The translations under genes were made by a program, and so were the position numbers. A model generated the notes under the pieces. The model was not told where the DNA came from. It saw only the letters and a list, made by a program, of their open reading frames with translations, and did not search any database. Shown piece after piece: positions 1 through 13,900 of a stretch of DNA of 64,000 bases. The stretch is taken from the NCBI GenBank assembly GCA_043228905.1, contig JBHGNT010000003.1, positions 23,622,001 through 23,686,000 on the forward strand. The letters run 5' to 3'. Origin of the DNA: Azolla caroliniana (taxonomy: Eukaryota > Polypodiophyta). Position 1 is the stretch's first letter. The number at the start of each line of letters is the position of its first letter.

Positions 1-1308
1 CCTCCTAATTATTAATGTAAACATCCTTGAAATTCATGCATACATTAAAATTTGTCAATCAGTTGGTTTACACCCACCGACTTCAAATGTAGCTGTATTA
101 TCCCAGGATGACACATGTGACACTTCTGACATTTGTCCACATATGAATGCATGTTTGACCAGGCCCTAGGTCTCATCAACATACTTATTCCACAAAAGCT
201 GTCAAAGCATGTAGATTGTTTACGCATAATAGAATACTAAACAAGTAAACTAACTTGATCCTATGTATAACCACGTAACTAATCGCTCACAAGAATAACA
301 ACCATGTGACACCTCCCACCCAATGTGTACTTAATATTAACGCACTATCTTCTCTAATATTGAGATCAAAACCTCTCATTGGAGCTCAGAGAAATAGAGG
401 GAAAATAAAAAGTAGAGAGAAAAAAGACAGTGTGAGGGAAGAAACGAAATGAAGGAAATTCTGAGAAGGAGGATTCTATGGGAATCAAAATGTGGAAGAA
501 ATATGCAAGAAATAGTAACAGATGAATGAAATTTGGAGAGAAGGGTCAGCACAGAAATCTCAGCAACAGAGATTTCTGATTCTGCAGAAATTTAATAAGA
601 GAGAAAAGAGGAGAGCTCAGAAACTCAGAATGAAAAGGACAATGCAGTGCAAAGCATAAGAGAGAAATGGAGCCAAATTTCAGTCAGAGATAATTGATGT
701 TGGATTATTTGATTGCTGGCCAACCAGGAAAAGCAATAGTTTGGTTTTTCACCTTTTTGGTAAACTGTTTTTTGTTTTTTTAATAGCTATTAAACAGAAT
801 AAAAATAAATCAATTGCCTGTTTCTTGCAGAGTTTGGGGTTTTTCTTCCATGTTATGCCTGTTGTGAAACACATTTTTTATATCTGATTGCAGAATTCCA
901 AAATGCAGTGAAGTTATATCTCTATTCCCAAAGAGACTTTAATATGGGAGTATAAATCCAAGGTCAAATCTCAAATGAAGGGTGTCTCTGTGCTTAGATC
1001 ATTGATACACTAGCAACGTTTAATAACCATTGAGAATAAAAAACATATGCTTTAGCAAACAGTCATCAAAAAACACAAAACATAACTGATTTAACATTAA
1101 CATTCAAATTTGGAAATGACCATAACGATTTTCTACACAAATCGTTGGCAGCACAATATTGTTCAACTTTACAATTGTTCAAAATTGTTTGAGACCCAGC
1201 AGAAACACATAATGTTTTACTATTCTTATTTGTATATGAGAATATTATTTAAAAACATGCAAGAACCAAAACAATGAGTGACCAACTACACCCTTTCTCT
1301 AACATTAC
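1..1308. other. non-coding, probably a long intron of the PP2A B gene
   Basis: The PP2A B55 coding sequence breaks off at an exon that ends at 1309 with a good GTAATG donor. I looked here for the next expected segment (the B55 stretch resembling SADDLRINLWNLE) and did not find it. The remaining exons are therefore probably to the left of the window, and this stretch is intron. Small ORFs here show no recognisable similarity. Confidence 0.6.
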
Positions 1309-4300
1309 CTGTTAGTTGAAATAGAATTGATATGATAATCATGAGCATGTGTATAGACCCTTCTACATCGTGCTACATGTGTTACCTCACTACTAGAAAC
1401 CTGCAATTACAGTCAGAAAATCCAGTGAATTCAACATCAGTACATACCTTTTCACACATCAATGCATGACAATCTTAAAATGCTAAATAGAAAATAAAAG
1501 AGCCATAGAGAGAGCACGACTACCGTGGGCAAGTGAAGTGATGTGATACCATTTGGTGGAAATACATATTCATGATCTACTCCTGAGGTTCCATTTTCTG
1601 CACATGACCCTGTGGACTTATAAGAGAGAACATTTCTTCCTGGAAAATTTCCATTGCATATTTGAGAAGAGCTCGATACATTCATTTCAGTTACTTTCTT
1701 TATCTTCTTCTCGGAAGCCTGAATGGGAGGAAAACCGTTAAGCAGTAACAAAGCTTTTACTGATGCAATTATTGTACAGTTTCACAAATTTTACAAGGAA
1801 CTAGGATTGGAAAGAAATATATTCAATGCCCAAACACAAACCTCACCTTCCACAGTTTAACTGTTTTGTCATTTGTTGAAAGCAGAAAGAGAGAATTATT
1901 TGCAGTCTCACACCACCTTATCTTATTTATCTTCTCTTCAATCTCCAAACTCTTCAAGTAGTCAAACTGAAAAAATCATATCAAAAACTTCACATCATTT
2001 ATCGTACAGTATTATAGAGAAAAAAACAAAACAAAACGGTGTGTGCGACGTACAGTATGATGCACATTATAACTTAATCAAACTAGGGTTCTCAATCAAT
2101 TAGAAATAGAATTAGCAAAAAGAAACCAACGGAGAAAGGGAGAACCAAATCCTCAACAGACCTCAGGCTCATGACTCTGAAACTCAGTCTTATAACGGTA
2201 TTCAGGATGCCTTGAAGTTGATACATCCGTTCTTTCCAACTCCCTACGAGAGCGAAGCTGTATAATATTCCAGGATTCAGTATGGCACTTCAGTATTTAC
2301 CACAAGTTTTAACCTGCCTTCTACAGACAATCATGGTTATATATACCTCTTTTCCATCTGTTCTTTCAAAAAGGACCACTCGACCACCTCTATCTCCTGT
2401 TGCTAGATGCTCACCAGATTTGTCAAACTCAATGGCAGAAATAATATCAACTGCAAAAAACAAATATCATTATGAGCTGTCATATTTATTGATACGGCCT
2501 GTCAAATAAATCAGCATACACTACAACGAATTTACCCCATTCAATTGCAATTAAGAAAGCATTAGACACCAGTTGATTTTAGCAATGACAAAGTATATCC
2601 ACTTATCAAATGTTAAGTAATATTCCAACACAGTACTGTGTGTTCCTATTAAATTCATGCTTCTGATGGAATGAATAAGATGAACCTATTGCTAAAGTAT
2701 TATGACATTTATGAATGAGTAACTAAGAAGCATGCAAAGGCATTGAAGAATAACATCAGATCCTTATACAAGCACAAAGAATTAGGAATTCTTATATTCG
2801 GGTATTGCATTTTCGAAACGTACAAGTATGGCTAGTTAAAGTATGCTTGCAACATGGCACAACCATGAATAGTGTCAACCAATATCCATCTAAACAATTC
2901 AAGGCCTTTATACATTAACCAGAGATGCATTCCTTGTCACAATATTTTAACGATGCTAAGATGTAAGTTTGAAATGCAAGCCAATATTCATGAAGGTTTA
3001 TGGCTAAGCTTAGACGAATGCTGTCCCAACGTTGCAACACGGAGCAAGTCATCTCCAGCCATAACACAACATGGGGGAATTGTACACCATCCTCAATAAC
3101 AAAAGTAATTTAGAAGCAGAGAGGCCATAAGTGAAATCCAGACATCAACAGACTTTGATACATTTATAGAGAATATTAAAGTTTAGACATTGCAAAACAT
3201 GCATGCCTGAACCACCATTGAATCAAGTCGATTATAGGAAGCTTCAGTGTAGTCACAGATGAAATATCCATGGGATAAGACCTTGCCAATAAACAAATAA
3301 AGCAACGATACCTACATAATATTCTCTGTCTAGCCTGAGCCGTTTAATCTCTCAATAGTGGTAACTCTATTTTCAATCTAGATGACAGAATTTAAAAAAC
3401 ACTTTTCATGGTTCACATCCATGTATGCTGTAGGATCTGGACTGCCAATTGCCCTGGACATATTTTTGGGCATGTAGCTTCAAGCTACACGCATATCCCA
3501 TCAATTATCGAAGATTGTATGAATCAAGTTTCACTAGTGCATATGTTTTTAGTTGCAATGACATGAAAAAGGTATTCTATATCTAGCTCAGGAGTATTTT
3601 TAATTAATGGTTCAAAATGAGAACCTTATAAATGCATTCACATTCTATGAGGATTATAGTTCAAAATGCTTCTGTTTGACTAGAAGTAGGTGAAGTTATT
3701 GGTACATTGTATTTTTGTTAACAAACATATCCGAGTTCTGGAATCTTCTTGAGTATATTGACATTCTTCATGGGACATGCAAGCTCATATGTCCAGCAAA
3801 CACTTGATCAACTTTTGTAAAATATCAATCCACAAACATCAAGCACATCACAACAATTACCAGATCCCATGATGCAAATACCTAGAGATCCCATATGTCA
3901 TTTTTAATATCTCTATGATAAATGCAACCCAATCTTCCTGCCCATGCTGACCATGAATCTTTCAAATATGACTATTAATACAGCACCAGCACAGTGTTCT
4001 TAGCCAAGGTTACCGTAAATGATAAATGCAACCCAACTTTCTAACTGCACCTTCAGAATATGGATTAATGCAGCAAAATATTTCCTACCCATGGTGTTTA
4101 TGAAGCTTAAGAGCATCATTATTCATGTAACATTTAACAGAAGGTTTGATCCATTGCAAAATTTTAACATAGAAAATGCAAATAAAAAATATTTACATAC
4201 CATCTTGAACCTCCTCACCAGCAGATCGTTCACCAAAGACTTGCGAGAATTTCCATTCAAGAGGTTGCATTGATTGACCATTTTCAGGAGGTGCAAGCAC

Positions 4301-4330
4301 CACTTCATCTCCACTGGCACCAGGGACCAT
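1309..4330 (-). CDS. PP2AB: PP2A 55-kDa regulatory subunit B (B55), 5' part, truncated by window edge
   Basis: This is a regulatory B subunit of the protein phosphatase 2A trimer, a WD40 propeller that selects substrates for the catalytic subunit. Six exons read on the minus strand: 4201-4330, 2347-2450, 2162-2257, 1847-1966, 1524-1718 and 1309-1400. All junctions keep frame with GT-AG borders. The start is the ATG at 4328-4330; the N-terminus contains [20 protein letters not shown]. Then come B55 signatures: [75 protein letters not shown] and [16 protein letters not shown]. The variable loop in exon 5 ([15 protein letters not shown] and neighbours) is the length typical of plant B55 proteins. 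The C-terminal half lies outside the window. No break is visible in the part seen, so the gene looks functional. The family call is very secure; the isoform cannot be told. Confidence 0.95.
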
Positions 4331-4553
4331 AGTTCCTATTTTAATCACGAACTTATCTCTTAAACTCTCGCTCTATTTGAAGCTGAGATTATTTGAATTC
4401 TTCAGCTTTTTCACCGCACCAGCTTGTACACTTTGATAGCTTGTAGTGTCATTGTAGGTGGAACATAGACAGCATTTGCTATTTTTGTTCACAAATGTAA
4501 GCAGGATTCCTTATATCCTTCAGCTATTCCATGAATACAATAACTTGACCTGT

Positions 4554-5215
4554 CTACTTAAGTAGGGTGGCAATTAGAGTTCCCAATTTGTCACAAAATC
4601 TATGTAGAACCTATCTAGGGGTTGGTACTCTGCCACACTAATCTATGTGGAATCCGAGTTAGTGTTTTTTCTGTTTCTTCCCAAAGCTAGGCATAACTCT
4701 GTTAAAATATGAGCAAAAACCTTAATTGGCGTTCTTCATTCCTGCCTAACAGGCAGGTTCTTTCCTGTCTATTGGAAGACTCTGAGTGGTACAAACCATT
4801 TCAGCATTCCCACTAACCCTCTGAACAAATCCAAGTAGTGAAATCCATCTGGGATTCTCTTCCAGTTTTTTTCCCAAATCTGAATAAAACCCTAATAAGG
4901 GTTTTTCCAAGCCTTCTGAACAGAACTTAGAAGAGCACGTTTAAATTTCACTTTCTGCTCAAATCCATGTAGAACCCATTGAGTGGTTCTTTCCCAGATT
5001 CCTGCCCAAATTAAAATATAACACCCTAATTAGAGTTTCTTGTTTCTCTCTCAAAATCTAACCAGACCCACGTAAGGTGTTTGCAGTCTTCTGCGCAAAT
5101 CTAGGCAAAACCCATCAAGAGTTTCAATTCTTCTTCACGGGTCTAAACAGGCCCTGATTAGGCTCATTACTTTCTGCTCATATGTCCATTTTTACTCTGT
5201 TCTGGTCAGTAAGAA
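4554..5215. repeat. diverged tandem repeat, unit about 45-50 bp, upstream of PP2A B
   Basis: A degenerate unit recurs roughly every 45-50 bases. Its shape is CAAATCTA, a short spacer, AACCC, TAAT or similar, AGGGTTT, then a C/T-rich stretch ending TTCTGC. The AACCC...GGGTT halves are inverted to each other, so each unit could fold. Clear examples start near 4875, 4960, 5010, 5055 and 5095. It lies 0.2-0.9 kb upstream of the PP2A B start codon, in the promoter or 5' UTR. Confidence 0.55.
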
Positions 5216-5892
5216 GAACTCTCTTCAATAAGAAAATGAGCGTAGATCTTTCTCATCTACAATTTCCTGTGGATACAACACAAACTCTAATCAAATGGTT
5301 TCAAACTTACCTACTTGATCAGATAGTTAGAAAGAAAAACATCCACAGTTGAATGAAAATGGTTTGGAAAAGCAAAATATTTTTATCGAAATGGTTAGCA
5401 AATTCAAAATGACTTGAAAAAGCACACAAACATAGACATGGTAATAAAAGCTTTGTAAAGCAGAGCGTCATAGATATGGAGATGATAGAAGATCGAACCA
5501 AATAGACAAGAAATGAAAACAAATACTCAGCTTAATAGGTCAGACAGATAAACAATCATAAGAAAGGAAGAGACCATCGATGTTTTCAGATAGAAAAAGA
5601 AAAAAAGAAAAAAAAATTTAAGACCTGTTGGTTGAGAATGTCCGAGAAAGGAAACTATTTTGGAGTTCACTCTGTTTTCTTTTCTTTTCTTTTTTCTTTT
5701 TTCTTTTTTTTTGCTTTCCTGGAAGAAATCGTTCGATTGTTCAATGTATGTATGTATGTATCTATATATACATATGTATGAAAGAAATTACAAGAAGAAA
5801 CACAGAGGAGGCAGAAGGGGGGGGGGGGGGAAGGGGGGAGGTATAAGCTATGGCGATGGATTTAACTCTGCTTTTCTATCGATCTGACTAAA

Positions 5893-5894
5893 AT

Positions 5895-5954
<60 letters not shown>

Positions 5955-5956
5955 AG
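5893..5956. repeat. (GT)n(GA)n microsatellite
   Basis: About 21 GT dinucleotides run directly into about 11 GA dinucleotides. Confidence 0.95.
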
Positions 5957-6470
5957 GGTTAAAAAAACACTTGGAAAAGGAGTGATATATTATTGTTGTT
6001 GTTATTATGAGGAGGGGCTCTTTAAGATTCTTATCCCTAAAAATGTTTGATGAATGAGAGAGGGAATGCCCTAAACCCATCCCTAGAAACACAAATATAT
6101 ACCTTTCTGGGACACTAGAAAAAGAAGAAGAAGAAGAAGAAGAAGTGCTCCTCTAGGCTCCTCTCTTTTACATACCCTCGGAAGGAAGAAAAAATAATAA
6201 TACCATGAAAACTCGCCACTCAGAACACATTTCGTCTTCTTTACTCACCCCCCCGAGAATACATGTTCTTCTTTTGAGCTCCGGAATAGTATGTTTCTAA
6301 AGACATCGGTTTCGGTAGAATTCGATTTGTGCGGGAGGAAGCATGTGCTCTCCCTCCTCTTTGGCGGGGAATGTTAAGCGACTCAGGAGAAGAACTCTTC
6401 TCTTTTGTGTAATCCTCTCCCGATCCTCCCCGTTATATTGTTTATCTGAAAGATAGAGGCCAAAATTTCA

Positions 6471-8859
6471 TCCATTGAGCATAAAATGTCTTCCAATACA
6501 ATCGTTGGCAAACTCCTTAATATCGTCAATCTCGTGAATTAGTTGTGAAGAATATCAAAAGATGCTTTGTAGTCTAGGTTTAGGGAGTCGATTCTTAAGT
6601 AATTCTCATATTCTTTCATACAATTCTTCAATAACAATGTGGAGGAGCATCCTGTGTGGTTCTTGCAAACACACATGTCATATATTCCAACATTGGTTAG
6701 CTTCATTCTTTGAACAATGGAATGGTTGAAGTTGATTCACTATATCAAGCCCACTTCATTGATTCCCAATAGCATATCAAAATTATTCTCCTTGTTTGAC
6801 ACAAATCCTATAAAGGAATGCATATCCTATTTGTTCGAGTTAACCTTTCATAAAAAATATCATCGGTCATCCTTGGAGTTTCAATTTGAAGCTAAAAGTG
6901 GGGGATTCGAATGGGATTTGACAATCTTGAATAGGAACGAGTTAGAGTTTGCATGCAACAAGAGATTCATCATAAAAAGAAAAAATAGAAATACTCCATG
7001 CTTCAAGATAGAGTCAAGGAACCATAGTAAATCAAAGGGCAAGTATGAGGAACATCTATTGACAAAAATTTAAATGTTCTCATCACATATAGTTTGTTGG
7101 CAACCCCTACCAAGAATAGTTATTCCAACCACAAATCAATCTTTAAGTTGATGTCTATTCTCTAACATTAGCACAATCACAAAAAGGAGAAGCAAGCCGC
7201 ATTCTCCACCTATGTTCACCTCAAGCCAATGTGGCCTTGAGCAGTTCTATCTCAAGTCGAAGTGAATGTAAGTAGGTGAGTTGATTCGCTTTGATTTCTT
7301 TCAATCTATTCTAACATTTATACCATAAATTATTTATCTCATCAATGAAACACTCTTTGTTCAAATATCTAAATTAGTATATGTGAAGATGGTAAGTGAA
7401 TTGTATTGATTTCCCACCATTGGGCATGTGAAATTAGATAATTGAAGCATGTTGATCACATCAATATGCATGCTTGCTTTTTTATCATTATCATTATGTT
7501 CTTCATAAAGTTGGGATCCTAATCACGTGATAATTAATGGTAAGGGTATAACTATACCATAAAATCTTTGTATGTGATATTATAACATTGATAGTTTGAC
7601 GAAAAATAATAATATTGATGCATATCTAGTCACAACAGTGTGGATGTCATAGTTGGTTAATTGGGAGTTCAGTTCATAAGCATGGCTAAATAGGAAGAAT
7701 GTGTCCAAATGAAGACACTTAAAATATAATTTAAAACTAAATACACAAATTAGTAGATTATGTGCTAAACTAATAAGTGTACTTCAATAACTTACCATAC
7801 GCTTGTAAGAGAAAATATTTATTCCAACTATTGCAAAATGTCAAAGTAACATTCCCAACCATATAACAAATTATGGTACCAAATGAGAATTGACAACTTG
7901 TCTTTGATCAATCGACACAACTATGGGCAATGATTTATGGAGAGAAAAGAGCCCGAGTGATAGAAAATTTAGTCCATAACTTAGTTCTATTATAAACAAT
8001 TCATGTGCTCTACCCCTACATTTTTGTGGTTGCACATAGGAGCCGGCAATGGCTCGGCTCAAGCCTGAAATGAGCCGTGGAACAGTTTGACAATTCGGTT
8101 GAATTCATGCTTGATCTTCCTTAACTAGTTTGAGCTAGTTTTGGAACTAGTTTAAGCTTAACCTGTGTGGCCAAAGTGGTCTAGGAGCCGATTTGGTTAA
8201 AGTTTGAAAACTCCCAAACCGGTTAACCGGTTTGATTTAGACAATGCCAAAACCAAACCATTACCAATTCCTAGTTGCATCTAGCAAAGTAAACGTTATA
8301 AGTAGGATTTGAAAGTGCATTCATCAAGGTAACTACTTGAAAATATATAGGGAGTTAAGTGGGATTCATACAATGTGTAACAAAGATATGGTAAAGCATG
8401 GATTTGAACCTATTAACATATATCTACCTTATGCCTTTTCCTTAGGATTGCACTTGTACTTTAGTGGACATCGTGTGTATATGCTTAGGAGACGGAAGTG
8501 GATGTGTCCAAATCATAGTAGTGTGAGGTTTGTGCTTCACATCAGAGTGTGAGACATTCCTCATCCTCAAACTCTCACTCATGGAAACCATGTTTACAAG
8601 TAATATGTGAGAGGGAGGGAGATTATAGTAGATATAAATAAAACACCAAGAAATTTGTCTCAATATGCTTTGCAAGTATTCTTCCACTTGAATTCTCCAC
8701 AAGTTTCTTTACCTACTCAAAGACCAAGACCTTTTTAAAAAGAACTCACAACTGGAAAATACTACAACTTCATCTTCTCATTCGCAATGAGCTATTCCAT
8801 GAAATGGTATTGGATCTCAATTTGCTTTGCCTCCCAAGGAACATGAGATTCTATAAGAG
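6471..8859. other. intergenic, no supported gene
   Basis: AT-rich DNA with one ORF of 118 codons (6717-7073, plus strand) that matches nothing I recognise. It has no detectable motif and no splice partners, so I do not call it a gene. A short palindromic stretch AACCGGTTAACCGGTTT lies near 8217-8233. Confidence 0.4.
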
Positions 8860-9052
8860 TCATTCAAATTTCTGCCCTATCAACTTTCAGAACTGTAGTA
8901 ATTCTAGAGCTAATATGTGCACCAACTCCCGACTTCTTGAAGGGACACATTTATTGGATAAAAGGCTGATGCAGGCTTGCCTGGTATTGCGGTGAATTGT
9001 GATAACTTCCCGAATCGCATGGCCTTTGCGCCGACAATGCTTCATTCATTCA
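8860..9052 (+). pseudogene. rearranged fragment of nuclear 18S rRNA gene
   Basis: Two adjoining pieces of the 5' domain of cytoplasmic 18S rRNA are present in swapped order. First comes CATTCAAATTTCTGCCCTAT CAACTTTC (8861-8888), which in 18S lies downstream. It is followed by GTAGTAATTCTAGAGCTAAT through ATTTATTGGATAAAAGG to CGCATGGCCTTTGCGCCGAC and CTTCATTCATTC (8896-9052), which lies upstream. The second piece reads up to the point where the first begins. This is what a fragment spanning a circle or tandem junction would give. Substitutions throughout mark it as old and non-functional. Confidence 0.85.
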
Positions 9053-9521
9053 TTCACATGCTATGTGGCCTATCCTCAATTGGCATCCAGATTTCTCTAG
9101 GAGTTTCCTCAACAACACGTCTTAACATCCTATACAACAAACCACATTTTATTCCACTTTCAATCAAGAAAATGAAACACTTGGAAACTATTTGCTTGCC
9201 CAAGAAAATGTGTCTCAAACCCTAAAGAGGGACCATATCCTAAGGTGGATCATTTGTCCTCCAAATCAACACACTGGTTAAAATGCCTACTCTAAACAAC
9301 TTGCTTGGCCAAACTTGATGTCAAATCCAATTATGTGTTGCAAATTTCCCACACATGCCAAGTTTGCTCTTATATTGCACATTTACATCACATTCCTCAC
9401 CAAAATAATGTACCTTGAAAATAATATAACTGCTAAAATTTTCTAAGTGGGGTACATGAAGAGACATGAGTACAAGAAATAAAAAACATGAGCCACTAAT
9501 ATACGAACAAAAGGGAAATAG

Positions 9522-10293
9522 AACATAACCATTAGCCTTAGTCCAGACTCAATGATGAGAAAGAAGAACAATTCATGGCTACACGAATGGATTTATAACA
9601 TTGTTGATCATAACAAGTCTACCCTCTACAAAATCTTGCTACCTTTATTTCTTATACAAGATTATGTCATCATCTCGCATGCCACATTTCTCTTTGTATC
9701 ACTATCATTTTTTTCTTTGAAAACACATTAACACACATATAACAAATTCACTTCTTTCTCTATATGTGTAGAAAGTACGTGAAATTTCATTGCAGTGGCA
9801 CCCATTGAAAAAATCAAGCAAGACCAACTCCTCAAACCCTTTATAGAGGAAAGAGAAAGGCAAAACCAAAATTCAACTCTTGCAAGTACTTTCTTTAAAT
9901 ACACATTCACATATAACACATAACTATTAGCCTTAGTCTAGACTCAATGATGACAAAGAAGAACAATTCACAGCTACATGAATGGATTTATAGCATTGTT
10001 GATCATAGCAAGTCTACCCTCTACAATGTCTTACGACATTTGTTTCTTAGACAAGTCTATGTCATCATCTCACATGCCACATTTCTCTTTACATCACAAT
10101 CTGTTTTCTTTAAAGTCACATCAACCCACATATACCACATTTTCACTTCAATCTATATGTGTAGGAAGTACCTGAAATCTCAATGCAACAGCACCCATTT
10201 AAAAATTCAAGCAAAACCAACTCCTCAAATGCTTTCTAGAGTAAAGAGAAAGGAAAAACCAAAAATCAAGTCTTGCAAGTACTTTCATTAACA
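9522..10293. repeat. direct tandem duplication, two copies of about 390 bp
   Basis: The stretch from 9522 (ATAACCATTAGCCTTAGTC) to about 9914 is repeated from about 9915 (ATAACTATTAGCCTTAGTC) to about 10293. Shared landmarks include GAAGAACAATTCA, GTCTACCCTCTACAA, CATGCCACATTTCTCTTT and CTTGCAAGTACTTTC. The copies differ at many single bases and short indels. The ORF in the second copy (9947-10291) is not open in the first, so I read it as non-coding. Confidence 0.9.
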
Positions 10294-10963
10294 TAAGAGT
10301 TGTAATCTTTGTAGGGTTTCAAAGTTCATTATCATCTTTTTGAGACATTAATAGATCAACTTTTCCAATGACCTCGCTGGAGGCATTGAACAATGCTTTT
10401 AAAATCTTATAAAGTGAAGACTTTAACATTATAAAAGGCGAATTGAAGCCAACTCTATCTTGTAAATAACACAATATTTCATCAGTTCATTCCCTAATCT
10501 CATTATTATGATCTCCCTTATATCTGGTTTCAAATCTCAAATTTAAGATTTGATAAACCCTTAGTGATCCTTGAATATGACGCACAAGAAGGAATGTGTT
10601 GTGAAGGACACATGGTGATGATGGTAACCTAATATTACCGTTTGGGACCTATATGTAGTCACCCCCTTTATGTTTACCTCACCAAGCACAAACCATTCAT
10701 GTCCATGAGACCAAAACCATGAATTGAATAGGACCTCTTTGAAGCCACGGTGATAATAGGAGCCTCTTATCACCCCATATGATTTGAGCAAAGAGTACAA
10801 ACAAAGTAAACCATGTGCAACTGGTGAGCAGAAACATCTTTTTACTTTCCTATATATGATTTCCATGATGTCACACAATGGATTTCCACTTTCTTCTACT
10901 ATCTCAAAACGCCTTTTATAATATATATTTGATCAGTATATATATGTATTACTGTAAACATCA

Positions 10964-13900
10964 TTAGGTTGAAGATGACACATTTGCCTCCCGTGTGAAT
11001 CGTACAATATACTTATATACAGCAATTGGCTTGTCCATACCCATAATGTCAAAATTTGAGAGGCCTTCTTCGATAACAGGAAACATTGACACCCTCTGAA
11101 ATGCCTGCCAATCAGTAAGGAACACAATTATACATACATATTTGTGAGTAACCAAATGATTCAAACAGAAATCTAGAGGTACGTATAAGAACTTTGAAGT
11201 AGAAGAGACCTCAATATATGACACTTCTCCCAGAGCTGCATCCCAACGATAACGAGTTCGGTTCTGACTTGCCTGGAGCACAATAATATATAGATTTGAA
11301 AAAGAAACAATGATATGTATGCAAGGGCAGGAAAGTGCGATTGAATCTTGAATAGAGAACACAATCGATGCTGATTAATTTCTCCTTAACATCTTGTTTG
11401 ACAGTCATTCATCTTGCAAGAAATATGGCTGAACAAGGTTTTTCTTATGCATATGTTTCTGTTCACAAAGAGCTATAAAGACAAATAAAGAAAAAATTCT
11501 TCCTAACCTTAATTGTAGGAGGACCTCCAAACCTGGAACTATCAAAGATCTTCCAAGAGCATGAATTCCAATCAGTATAACAAACTAGAAGCAAAGGAAA
11601 GTATACTTCCTTTATGTGACCCAAGAACACAAACTATTTGTTAAAATTTACAAACCTGCTGAGAGTATTCAGATGTCTCAAACTGCCCAGGCCCTGTTAA
11701 GGATGCGGAGCGCTTTGTCACAACATTTTGTACCTATCAAGATTGGCAGATGATAATAATAATAATGATGACCTCCATCAAACTGAAAATTCTAAAGTAT
11801 CATTATTTACAAGATGACCCAAATATTTATACCTTGCGTCCTCCTTGTAAGATCAAGGTAAGTCGATCAGGTTGCTCAGGAGTCCAAATTCCACGATCCA
11901 CAACATCTTTCCCCACAGTAGACTCAACAAGAGACTTAATCCAAAGGCAAAATGCATATTACCAAGGGGAGTTGCAAATCAAGTAAATGAGATTATTTTC
12001 CTGTTTATTATAATTGATGCCCTTTCTTTTCCTGCTTATTTTACAATCCATAATTGAGACAACCATATCTCTGATGTTTTCCAGTCTACATTTCTCACTT
12101 TCCCTCCTTCTCCTTGTTCATTATTCTGCCCCACTTTCTTCTCCTTTTATCTTTATTGCTTCCTTTTTATTGATTTTTATGACCCATCTTTTCAAGCTCT
12201 ACCTTCATAGCCATAAAGGTGAAAGCTACAATAGCCATTTGTCAACAATTAACAAACAACCTGACCGATTTTAAACCCAAATAATGTTTTTTATGAAATT
12301 AGCTTCTTGAATGTAAGCCAGACCTGCCCATATCGGTGCCCTAAAGAGTGGCCAGTTCTGTCAAGAACATACACAGTATAAGCCATGCCCATTTAGGAGA
12401 GAAGGTATGATCTTGGCAACACAGAGGATTCCACAGTCCGCAGCAGATGAGCCTATTCCAAATATTGGTCTTTTGCTTGCTACTCTGGCATTGATAGACC
12501 TTTCAGAAGGTCTGATGCCTGTCTCAAATATCTGTTTCTCTTTGGTCACCACTTGAAAGAAAGGAATCTACTATTGGAGCCCAGAAAGCTTCAAGTAAAT
12601 TGATGAATCCACATCTGGATTGCAGTTGCATTGTATGAGACGGGCACAAGGAAAAGTGTGCTCAACTCAAGCCTACACTATGTGGTGATTATGGCTTTAT
12701 CTTTATTTTTACAAGAGTATTACTATCATGCCTTAGAGGGAAACAAATCTTATGCTAGTGGTGCATAGTATCACCATTCTGCACAGCAGCAAATGCAGTT
12801 CATAACATTAGTTCTCTCCATGAAACCTCATAATTTTGTGATAGCTTCCACATAATTTTATCCATTCTAGTTTGGCTTTTACTCTTTCCTTTTCCCTTGT
12901 GGGCAAATTTATGCAAACATTGTATTTCATTGGTTCAAGGGGGTTCCTATGGATGTTAATAAAAACTCCTTTCTCACCTTCATTTTACTTGCTGCAAAAA
13001 TCTCAAATCTCGCAGCAACATTTCACCATTTGTCTTTCTTTTTTTCTCCCAATCTCTTCAATTTCTGAAAAATCCTATATTTCTTTCTATATGCCTAGAT
13101 TAACACGAAACTCGTGATTGATAAACTTGCAATCGAATGTCTGAAGTTTTAAAGGATGTTCATATGCATATAGCTTGAAAAATATGCTTTGTGTTGGATT
13201 CTTCAACTTGAGAAGATGCTCAGAGCTTGAAACGCTCTAAAGGAAGCATGGAAAGATGCCATACAGCCAAAATGGGCTTTCGTCTTATTTCATACAAGAT
13301 CACCAAATTTGATGTGTATACCATCAAAAAGTTTTACAAGATTATTATACAAGAAAAAGGTGTCATACCAGTGTTGTGAAAAGGCGATCACCAATTATTT
13401 TGTTTCCAAACGGAATAAAACGAGCTTTGTATGTTAGCTGCTTGATTTCTTCCCAGAATTTCACATGCAAATAGCACATCACACAGAGTCATAGCATGAG
13501 GAGTATTAACAAGGCAATTGTAGTAGAAATAATATGCGCTATGTATTATACTCATTGCATTAAAATGAATAGCCATACAAAGTATTATGAGATATGTGGA
13601 CAAATGATCACTTTGTTCCTTTCAGAAAATAAAAAACATGAGTTCTTTTTAGTAATCTAATCTTTATGTTTGTAATTCCTTTATCAGCTTAATTAATGGA
13701 TGCACTAGTGCCTTCTCCTGGAGATCGGTTTTCAGATTGGAGATGTAATTTACCAGCTCTTTCTTGAGTACAAACTCAACAATTAGCTGAATGAAGTCAC
13801 AAACACATATTTATTAGGATTAATGTCCATGTGCTTATGACTCTTAAGTGGACTTTAGACTCTAGCTAGATACTTAAAAACATTGATGTAGGTGGTTTAC

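Larger units (their letters stand above)
4331..6470 (-). promoter_or_regulatory. upstream region of PP2A B with microsatellites
   Basis: No coding region is supported here. It holds the diverged repeat above, a poly-G run (5819-5830), a GT/GA compound microsatellite (5893-5956) and an AAG run near 6120-6145. For a leftward gene starting at 4330 this interval should contain the promoter and any 5' UTR intron. I see no convincing TATA box, so the transcription start cannot be placed. Confidence 0.35.

Noticed and set aside
6717-7073. 118-codon plus-strand ORF
   Set aside because: No motif, no similarity I recognise, AT-rich chance-length ORF.
11935-13368. A missing exon of the DUF6816-type gene in the long gap between exons 5 and 6 (for example the ORF at 12361-12552)
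   Set aside because: Exons 5 and 6 join in phase and the joined text follows the family pattern without a gap, so no extra exon is needed.
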